Part shown: piece after piece, positions 5,769-11,631 of the stretch
Layout: the number at the start of each line of letters is the position of its first letter
How positions within the stretch are numbered: position 1 is the stretch's first letter
Source of the DNA: JAVWPP01 sp036635835
Lineage (GTDB): Bacteria; Bacillota; Clostridia; TANB77; CAG-465
NCBI GenBank assembly: GCA_036635835.1
Contig: JAVWPP010000031.1
Location: 1-13,619, forward strand
Direction: 5' to 3'
DNA: 13,619 bases
Made by a program: the position numbers and the translations under genes
Notes under the pieces: generated by a model
What the model was told of the DNA's origin: nothing
The model's database searches: none
Seen by the model: only the letters and a program-made list of their open reading frames with translations

Positions 5769-6938
5769 CTATTGACTCATATTAGAATCAAATTTTTTCT
5801 TTCCTTCTAGTATATGTTTGTTTAGTTTTTTAGCAAGTTTTTTTGCATACATTTTTTCATCTACTTCTCTTAGAAGATGAGCTGGATTTACATGAAAGCT
5901 AGGATCATATAAACCATAGTCATATGTAAAGCCTAAATTATATAAATTACGCTCTGGATTTTCTTTATTAAAAGAAATAATACTGCTATCTATTTGTCTA
6001 AGATTTTTCTCTATTTCTTCTGTAATAGTAGTAGGATAATATATAACAAATTCATCTCCGCCAAACCTAACAAGAATTGCTCCTTGCATTAAATTTCCCG
6101 TTAAGATACTTGCAAATGTAGTTAAAAGATCATCGCCCTTTCCATGTCCCATAGTGTCGTTTATTTTTTTAAAGTCATCTAAATCCATAAAAGCAAGTGC
6201 AAATTTTGTTTCTTTTGAGTGATCTAGGAATCTTTCAAAAGAGCCTCTAGACCAAGCTTTCGTGAGTGGATCAAAGTTAGAAAACTGAGATTTTAAAAAT
6301 ATAAAAACAAGAGCTAGCATAAATAAACTAGATACCCATGTTGTATATATTCCATAAAATAAAGACTGAGCTAGCATTCCAACTATAGGTAGGAATAGAA
6401 ATAGAGAAAATATAACTCGTTCTTTTAGGATTAGTTTTTTGCTGTAATGCACTAGTAAGAAAATAGATAGTAAAGCTGCTACAGCTCCTATAAGTGTTTG
6501 TGTAAAAAACAAATTTCCTCTAACATATTTAAGGTTTTCTTCTATAGTAAACAGGCATCCTGAAAATAAGTTATACACTAAAAGAAAGCAGTTTAATATA
6601 CATGGACTATATATTAATATTTTCATGTTTTTTGGCAGCGTTTCGCTCTCTGCAGAGTACTTATATAAGAAGGAATTCCAAATGCATTCTAAGTATACTG
6701 AGTTGAAAAATAAAAGGGTGTTTATAACTATTAAAAAAGTCCTGCTTCCGCTTATGCTAAGAGATGTTAATATAACAGATGTGCATTCTGTTATAGCTTG
6801 CATGCAGCATATAAAAACTATTACTTTTAGAGTTTGCATTGCAGAAGTAATATTCAAAAGTTTTTTAGAAAATATATATATAATAATTACAAATAAACAT
6901 GCATATATATTTGTATCTATAAGTGAAAAAATATTCAT
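5769..6938 (-). CDS. Membrane-bound diguanylate cyclase (GGDEF)
   Basis: This is a predicted diguanylate cyclase that joins two GTP into c-di-GMP at the inner face of the membrane. The 389-residue product has six or seven membrane spans in the first 215 residues, an extracellular Y-V-R-G loop motif (138-141), a DPLTKAWSR linker typical of GGDEF entry, the FMDLDDFKKIND metal-binding stretch, GHGKGD, and an intact FGGDEF at 293-297. No RxxD inhibitory site is seen just before GGDEF, so product inhibition at that site is unlikely. The ATG at 6938 is preferred to one 36 codons upstream because AAGGTGG lies directly before it, the protein then aligns with its paralogues, and the longer form would overlap the promoter. 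It leads a two-gene unit with the degenerate paralogue. Confidence 0.9.
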   Translation of the reverse strand: MNIFSLIDTNIYACLFVIIIYIFSKKLLNITSAMQTLKVIVFICCMQAITECTSVILTSLSISGSRTFLIVINTLLFFNSVYLECIWNSFLYKYSAESETLPKNMKILIYSPCILNCFLLVYNLFSGCLFTIEENLKYVRGNLFFTQTLIGAVAALLSIFLLVHYSKKLILKERVIFSLFLFLPIVGMLAQSLFYGIYTTWVSSLFMLALVFIFLKSQFSNFDPLTKAWSRGSFERFLDHSKETKFALAFMDLDDFKKINDTMGHGKGDDLLTTFASILTGNLMQGAILVRFGGDEFVIYYPTTITEEIEKNLRQIDSSIISFNKENPERNLYNLGFTYDYGLYDPSFHVNPAHLLREVDEKMYAKKLAKKLNKHILEGKKKFDSNMSQ

Positions 6939-6959
6939 TTTGTACCACCTTAATAATTT

Positions 6960-6991
6960 GCGAAAGTTACTTAAATAGGTTTCGCTCCTAT
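6960..6991 (-). promoter_or_regulatory. Leader RNA element, predicted H-type pseudoknot
   Basis: In the minus-strand leader AUAGG (6991-6987) pairs with CCUAU (6979-6975) around the loop AGCGAAA. Six loop bases GCGAAA (6985-6980) can pair with UUUCGC (6965-6960) downstream. Loop 1 is one base, loop 2 is zero and loop 3 is nine, which is sound H-type pseudoknot geometry. The ribosome binding site AAGGTGG begins eight bases further on. It matches no riboswitch class I know. Confidence 0.4.
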
Positions 6992-7017
6992 ATATTTTTT
7001 TTGCTGTATATACAAAT

Positions 7018-7046
7018 ATAATATCACGAGTAAAAGTAAAAATCAA
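7018..7046 (-). promoter_or_regulatory. Promoter of the two-gene GGDEF operon
   Basis: On the minus strand TTGATT (7041-7046) is followed by 17 bases and TATTAT (7018-7023), with TGA before the -10. The predicted start near 7011 leaves a leader of about 72 bases, which contains the pseudoknot-like element. Confidence 0.65.
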
Positions 7047-7070
7047 TGTTTTTTAGCTACATATATATTA

Positions 7071-7145
7071 AAAAAACATATAAAAATATACTACCTAGAT
7101 ACGGTAAAATAGATTACATAGAATGAAGTTTTTCATACGTTTTTT
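7071..7145 (+). repeat. Dispersed intergenic repeat, copy 4
   Basis: AAAAACATAT at the left, core CCTAGATACGG ending at 7104, a GAAGT box and CATACGTTTTTT at the right align with copy 1 in order and spacing. The ends are complementary with one mismatch. It lies upstream of the GGDEF operon promoter and before the terminator of the third GGDEF gene, and is followed by an A-rich tail. Confidence 0.65.
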
Positions 7146-7197
7146 AAGAGTAAAAAATAAATAAAAAATTTAAAAAATAAAAAATAAAAAATAAAAA

Positions 7198-7224
7198 ATA
7201 ACTAGCCACATTGTAGCTAGTTAT
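7198..7224 (-). terminator. Terminator of the third GGDEF gene
   Basis: ATAACTAGC (7198-7206) pairs with GCTAGTTAT (7216-7224) around a nine-base loop. On the minus strand it is followed by a long T-rich run (the complement of the A-rich tail of repeat copy 4). It starts four bases after the stop codon at 7228-7230. Confidence 0.75.
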
Positions 7225-7227
7225 ACA

Positions 7228-8403
7228 TTACTGAAGATTATCTAATCTCACAGAATAATTAGTTCTAGAATTCTTAAGTTCACTCCTTTTAGCAGTCTTA
7301 ACTTTATACATCCTATTGTCAACATCACGTATTAATTGACTAACATTGAAATATAAATTAGTATCAAAAATCTCATAGCTACATGAATACTTAATATAGT
7401 AACCTAGCTTAGCAGATTCATTAAACGCAGTAAGGCTAGTTTGTATATCATCTAAAATCTTTTCAATCAAAGCTCTATCTTTCGTATTAAAATATATAAT
7501 AAACTCATCTCCGCCATACCTAACAACGTTACAACCTTGAGGAAGTTTACTGTCTATAATTTGTACAAATTTCTTAAGAGCATAATCTCCTTCACTATGG
7601 CCAAAGTTATCATTTATAAATTTAAAATCATCCATATCTATAAAAGCAATAGAAAAATCCGTATAGTTTTTCTTAGAAAGATCATCAAGAAAAATATCAA
7701 AAGAAGCTCGGTTCCATGCTTTAGTAAGTACATCATATAAAACAAGTTTGTTTTGTAAAAATACAAACAAAATAATAATCGAAATAGCAGAAAGCGCATA
7801 AATTGCATTTGTACCAAAAACAAACGCTTGTATTGCAGCTCCAATTATAGGGAAAAGCGTTACACTAGCTAAAACAAAAAACTCTTGTGAGTTTACTTTC
7901 TTATAGCTAAATAGAGTAAACAAAAATCCACCAATTATATATATACCTGAAAGTGCAAAAGATAAGCCAAAATAATCTCCCCTTATATATGAGTTATATT
8001 CGTTTATAGAAAAGAATATATCATACTTAGAATTTAGCAGCACTAAAACAGCAACCGCTATAAGAGGTATAGTATAAATAAACAAACCAAACTTGTTTAT
8101 AGGTGCATCTTTTCGTATATATTTATATAGAAATATACCATATAAATAACCTAGAAATCCAGTGAAAAGATACGAAAGAGAGCACAGTACAAAGTGCGTC
8201 GGTATCAAAACTGGCATATTTAAGTACATTATTACAAGTGTCAATACTTCATTAATTAATAAAAAAATACACACATACGCTATAGACATAAGTAAAGAAA
8301 TAGTAGAAGATTTTTTGTTAAATTGTTTGGATGCATATGTTGCAATTATAAGTAAAAAAGCAGCAGCAAATATACTTGCATCGCTTCGTAAATAGTTAAT
8401 CAT
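7228..8403 (-). CDS. Membrane-bound diguanylate cyclase (GGDEF), single-gene unit
   Basis: The 391-residue product is a paralogue of the two GGDEF proteins downstream. It has several membrane spans over about residues 8-220, a loop motif Y-I-R-G (139-142), the linker YDVLTKAWNRASF, IDMDDFKFINDNFGH for metal and GTP binding, and an intact YGGDEF (motif at 297-301). No RxxD inhibitory site is visible. It should make c-di-GMP at the membrane, with the spans sensing an unknown signal. An in-frame GTG at 8412 is rejected because it overlaps the AAGGAG ribosome binding site (8413-8418); the ATG at 8403 is spaced eight bases from it. It is separated from the GGDEF operon by its own terminator. Confidence 0.9.
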   Translation of the reverse strand: MINYLRSDASIFAAAFLLIIATYASKQFNKKSSTISLLMSIAYVCIFLLINEVLTLVIMYLNMPVLIPTHFVLCSLSYLFTGFLGYLYGIFLYKYIRKDAPINKFGLFIYTIPLIAVAVLVLLNSKYDIFFSINEYNSYIRGDYFGLSFALSGIYIIGGFLFTLFSYKKVNSQEFFVLASVTLFPIIGAAIQAFVFGTNAIYALSAISIIILFVFLQNKLVLYDVLTKAWNRASFDIFLDDLSKKNYTDFSIAFIDMDDFKFINDNFGHSEGDYALKKFVQIIDSKLPQGCNVVRYGGDEFIIYFNTKDRALIEKILDDIQTSLTAFNESAKLGYYIKYSCSYEIFDTNLYFNVSQLIRDVDNRMYKVKTAKRSELKNSRTNYSVRLDNLQ

Positions 8404-8429
8404 TTTATTCACTCCTTAATATATATTTA

Positions 8430-8438
8430 AGTATATCA
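8430..8438 (-). promoter_or_regulatory. Extended -10 promoter of the third GGDEF gene
   Basis: TGATATACT on the minus strand (8438-8430) is an extended -10. A TTTTGC word stands 17 bases upstream as a weak -35. The gene start is about 27 bases downstream. Confidence 0.5.
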
Positions 8439-8524
8439 TATAATAAAAAAAAGCAAAACAATTTTATATAAAAAAACAAAAGTAAAAAAATAAAGTAGAA
8501 AAAGCAAAAGAAATGTTATATATA

Positions 8525-8554
8525 TTTCCATTTAGCTCTAACATGTGATATAAT
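8525..8554 (+). promoter_or_regulatory. Promoter of the Eis-like acetyltransferase gene
   Basis: TATAAT (8549-8554) preceded by TGA makes a perfect extended -10, with TTTCCA (8525-8530) 18 bases upstream as a weak -35. AAAGGGAGAG stands before the ATG at 8593. Confidence 0.6.
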
Positions 8555-8592
8555 ATAACGTGTTCAATAAAAACAAAGGGAGAGATTTATAA

Positions 8593-9813
8593 ATGAACAG
8601 AAAAAAAATCAAAGAAAATTTAGAACTAAAAACTTTAAAGATGGAGCATTTGTCACAGTTTAATGAACTACTAAGATACGCGTTTCAAGTAACTAGCAAA
8701 GAACTAATGAACGTAGGATGGAATGTAGACGAAATAAGACAAGCAAAATCGCCAATTCTTAAAAAAGCAGATGTAATAGGTTGGTTTGATAATGAAAAAC
8801 TAGTATCACAAGTTGCAGTTTATCCAATGAAGATAAACATGCACGGAAAAATTTACAACATGGGAGGAATGACAGGAGTTGCAACATATCCAGAGTACGC
8901 AAACTTTGGCCTTATGAAAAAACTAATATCTACAGCTCTTGTAAGCATGAAAGAAAGAGGACAAACAATATCATATTTATATCCATATTCAATTCCATAT
9001 TACAGACGTAAAGGATGGGAAATAATTTCAGATAAAATGACTTTTGTAGTTAAAGATTATCAGCTTCCAAAATACGTAGAAGTACCTGGAATGGTAGAAA
9101 GAGTACCAGTAGAAGCAGAAGATTTTGAGAATGTATATAATGAATTTGCAAAAACAAGACATGGTGCATTAATAAGAGATAATCTTGCATGGGAAGAATA
9201 TTTCAGATGGGACACAGACGATATAATTGGTGCTATATATTATAATGAAAATAAAGAGCCTATGGGTTATCTTTGCTATTATATAGAAAACGAAATTTTT
9301 CATGTAAAAGAAATGGTCTTTTTAAATGAAGAAGCAAGAAACGGTATGTGGAACTACATAAGTGCGCATTTTTCTATGGTTAAAGAAGTAAGAGGAGCTA
9401 ATTATACAAGCGAGCCTTTAGCATTCTTTTTAGACGATGGAGAAATAGAGGAGAAAATTAGACCGTATTACATGGGAAGAATAGTAGACTTAGAGAACTT
9501 TATTAAAGACTATCCATTTGCATTATGCCCAAAAGATTTAAAGATAAACTTTATTATTAAAGATCCACTTATGGAGTGCAACAATGGAGATTTTAGCTTA
9601 GCTTTTGACGATAATGAAGATACAGTATTTAAGAAAGAAAAAGATGGAGAACCATGTGAAATAGATATTCAAACTCTAACAACTATGTTACTTAGCTATA
9701 AGAGACCAACATATTTAAGAAGAATAGGTAGAATTAAAGCAAGCGATAAAGTAATCAAAATGCTTGAAAAAATGATACCGCAAGAAACAGCATATTTTTC
9801 AGATTATTTCTAA
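8593..9813 (+). CDS. Eis-like GNAT family N-acetyltransferase
   Basis: The 406-residue length and layout match the Eis family: an N-terminal GNAT domain, a second GNAT-like domain and a C-terminal sterol-carrier-like domain. Visible features are the acetyl-CoA strand and loop GVATYPEYANFGLMKKL (about 95-111) and the IPYYRRKGWEI segment (134-144), whose tyrosine matches the catalytic Tyr of mycobacterial Eis. The C-terminal residue is Phe, as in Eis, where the terminal carboxylate acts in catalysis. The usual Arg/Gln of the acetyl-CoA loop (R-x-x-G) is replaced (ANFG). Eis enzymes acetylate amines, including aminoglycosides in mycobacteria; the substrate here is unknown and resistance should not be assumed. 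It is a single-gene unit with its own promoter and terminator. Confidence 0.88.
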   Translation: MNRKKIKENLELKTLKMEHLSQFNELLRYAFQVTSKELMNVGWNVDEIRQAKSPILKKADVIGWFDNEKLVSQVAVYPMKINMHGKIYNMGGMTGVATYPEYANFGLMKKLISTALVSMKERGQTISYLYPYSIPYYRRKGWEIISDKMTFVVKDYQLPKYVEVPGMVERVPVEAEDFENVYNEFAKTRHGALIRDNLAWEEYFRWDTDDIIGAIYYNENKEPMGYLCYYIENEIFHVKEMVFLNEEARNGMWNYISAHFSMVKEVRGANYTSEPLAFFLDDGEIEEKIRPYYMGRIVDLENFIKDYPFALCPKDLKINFIIKDPLMECNNGDFSLAFDDNEDTVFKKEKDGEPCEIDIQTLTTMLLSYKRPTYLRRIGRIKASDKVIKMLEKMIPQETAYFSDYF

Positions 9814-9849
9814 AAAATAATCGGAATTTATATAAATTTTTTCAAAAAT

Positions 9850-9886
9850 AAAAGCTACATAAGCATAACACTTATGTAGCTTTTTT
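9850..9886 (+). terminator. Terminator of the Eis-like gene
   Basis: AAAAGCTACATAAG (9850-9863) pairs with CTTATGTAGCTTTT (9871-9884) around a seven-base loop, ending in a T-run. It lies about 37 bases after the stop. Confidence 0.88.
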
Positions 9887-9947
9887 GCGCTAAAAAATGT
9901 AAAAGGGAAAAAAAGAAAGATATTGCCTCATATAAACTTGAAATATT

Positions 9948-9996
9948 TAGAAAATGCTAATTTTCTATTGCTATTTCAGTCGCTTTTTGCTATAAT
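9948..9996 (+). promoter_or_regulatory. Promoter of the surface-protein/sortase operon, with adjacent inverted repeat
   Basis: TTGCTA (9968-9973), a 17-base spacer and TATAAT (9991-9996) with TGC in front form a strong extended promoter. An inverted repeat TAGAAAA-N6-TTTTCTA (9948-9967) directly abuts the -35 and could be an operator. The leader to the ATG at 10089 is about 85 bases and ends with AGGAGG. Within 10003-10034 related words GTTGTTAT and GTAATAAC allow a weak hairpin. Confidence 0.6.
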
Positions 9997-10088
9997 TAAA
10001 AGCGTTGTTATAACTTTTCGTTGTAATAACATACAAATATGGTGAGTATACTATATTACATACATAAAAAATAATAGGAGGAAAGAAA

Positions 10089-11042
10089 ATGAACAACAGT
10101 ATAAAAGTTTTATCAGCAATGATGTTTTGTATTATTTTTATTGAAAGCAGCATTTTTGCATCAAGCAAAATAGAAACTGCAGTAGTAAATAGAGATAATA
10201 CTGGATATTCTGTTTATTTAGATAAAACATTACAAAATGGTTTTACATATTGTATTCAAAATACAAATGCAATAACAGCAGCATCTAAATGGGTTAAATC
10301 AGAAAAAGATGGAGCAGGCAAAAATGCGCAAGACATTGCAAATATTGCAAATACATATACAGGAGTAAATTATCTATGGGTAAAAGACTCTAAAGGAGAT
10401 ATGCAAATAGATGGTTTAGAAATAGATTTAAGCCTAGCTATAAAAGCAGAAGAGATTAATAATTTTAGTGATATAACTAAAAGAATAAAAATTTCTGCAG
10501 ACGAAACAGAAAAAAAAGTAACAGAAAACAATGAGCTTAAAAGCACAATAGTTGTAGGTAAAACAAACATAATAGATACAGCATATACAAGCTATGAATA
10601 TGCATTAATTAAGCTACCAGCAGCTAAAGAATATAATACACTTGTAGACTGTTTTAGAAACTTTAATTCTAAAAAAATAAATACTTTTGATAGCATAAAA
10701 AATGCATCAGTATTTAAAGAAGAATATAATAAAGCTTTAAAAACAGCAACTTTTAAACTTGTTGAAAATAGCGAAATATTACAACCAGAAAACGCAAATA
10801 ACGGAGAAGAATATTTATTAATATTAAAAGGAAAAAACAAAGATAAAGAAACTTCAGATATGCAAATATTAACTTCAGTTAAAAAAGTAAAAGAAGGCGT
10901 AAATGAAAATATAGTAAAAGAGAATGTTAAGAAGGTAGTTAAATTACCAATAACAGCAGACAGCGCTATTCTTACTATATCTATAGCTTTGCTTGCAGCA
11001 TTTCTTATAGGTCTTTTAATTATTAAAAAAAAGTGTAAATAA
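10089..11042 (+). CDS. Secreted cell-wall-anchored protein with LPITA sorting signal
   Basis: The 317-residue product has an N-terminal signal peptide (hydrophobic about 6-24, likely cleaved near IFA-SS) and a textbook C-terminal sorting region: LPITA at 286-290, a hydrophobic stretch of about 20 residues, and the tail KKKCK. The motif is LPxTA, not LPxTG; LPNTA is used by class D sortases such as B. anthracis SrtC. The mature region is Lys/Glu/Asn-rich, holds Y-S-V-Y-L-D and Y-L-W-V-K-D-S-K-G-D stretches, and matches no domain I recognise. It has a strong AGGAGG site. The next gene, five bases downstream, is a sortase, so it is the likely substrate. Adhesin or wall-matrix roles are only inference. 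Confidence 0.85.
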   Translation: MNNSIKVLSAMMFCIIFIESSIFASSKIETAVVNRDNTGYSVYLDKTLQNGFTYCIQNTNAITAASKWVKSEKDGAGKNAQDIANIANTYTGVNYLWVKDSKGDMQIDGLEIDLSLAIKAEEINNFSDITKRIKISADETEKKVTENNELKSTIVVGKTNIIDTAYTSYEYALIKLPAAKEYNTLVDCFRNFNSKKINTFDSIKNASVFKEEYNKALKTATFKLVENSEILQPENANNGEEYLLILKGKNKDKETSDMQILTSVKKVKEGVNENIVKENVKKVVKLPITADSAILTISIALLAAFLIGLLIIKKKCK

Positions 11043-11047
11043 ATAAG

Positions 11048-11617
11048 ATGAAAAAAAGAATATTAGATATACTAATTGCGCTCACAATCATAAGTATAAT
11101 ATTTGTATCTTTTTTAATGTATATTAAATATTCAAGAGGAGAAAAAAACGAAAAAAAATTATCTCCTGCTATAGAAAAAATAATAGAAATTAAAGATGAA
11201 AAGAAAGAAAAAATATATGTAGATGGTTATGAGTGTATAGGTAATATAGAAATAGAAAAACTAAATATTTGTTACCCAATATTAAATAGCCTAGATGAAA
11301 AAGCAATGAAAATTAGCATAATCAAATTTTTTGGTGGAGACTTAAATGCTAGTGGAAATGTAACTTTAGCAGGCCATAATAATTTAGATAACAAAATGTT
11401 TGGAAAACTAAATAAACTTATAATAGGAGATAATATAAATATTAAAACAACAGACGGAAAAAGTATAAATTACTCTGTATATAAAATAGATATAATAGAT
11501 CCAAATAACAAAGATATAACTAAAACAATTAATAAAGATATAAAAGAAATTACGCTAATAACCTGTATAAACGGAAATAGACAAAGGTTAGTTGTAAAGG
11601 CTAGAGAAAGCATATAG
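11048..11617 (+). CDS. Sortase family transpeptidase
   Basis: Sortases cut a sorting motif of secreted proteins between Thr and the next residue and join the Thr to a cell-wall or pilin amine. The 189-residue product has an N-terminal membrane anchor (about 7-26), a charged linker, and a catalytic domain with His110 (TLAGHNN), Cys173 (TLITC) and Arg180 (NRQRLVVKA), the complete catalytic triad. NNLDNKMFGKL after the His recalls class B, while its small size and partner's LPxTA motif recall class D; the class is left open. No Shine-Dalgarno is seen before the ATG, and the gap to the upstream stop is five bases, so translation is probably coupled to the LPITA protein. Confidence 0.92.
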   Translation: MKKRILDILIALTIISIIFVSFLMYIKYSRGEKNEKKLSPAIEKIIEIKDEKKEKIYVDGYECIGNIEIEKLNICYPILNSLDEKAMKISIIKFFGGDLNASGNVTLAGHNNLDNKMFGKLNKLIIGDNINIKTTDGKSINYSVYKIDIIDPNNKDITKTINKDIKEITLITCINGNRQRLVVKARESI

Positions 11618-11631
11618 AAAGAGGATATCAG

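Noticed and set aside
6960..7011. Known c-di-GMP or preQ1 riboswitch in the GGDEF leader
   Set aside because: The c-di-GMP consensus elements and the preQ1 loop and tail are not present. Only the general pseudoknot shape is similar.
6939..7046. 36-codon N-terminal extension of the middle GGDEF protein
   Set aside because: It would start within the -35 box, before the predicted transcription start. AAGGTGG directly precedes the ATG at 6938, which also aligns with the paralogues.
42..7145. CRISPR array
   Set aside because: The four similar elements are kilobases apart, differ in sequence and orientation, have no regular spacers, and no cas gene is present.
8404..8412. GTG start for the third GGDEF protein
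   Set aside because: The GTG overlaps the AAGGAG ribosome binding site; the ATG at 8403 is correctly spaced.
8593..9813. Aminoglycoside resistance gene
   Set aside because: Eis homologues outside mycobacteria have varied substrates, and nothing in the sequence or neighbourhood points to drug modification.
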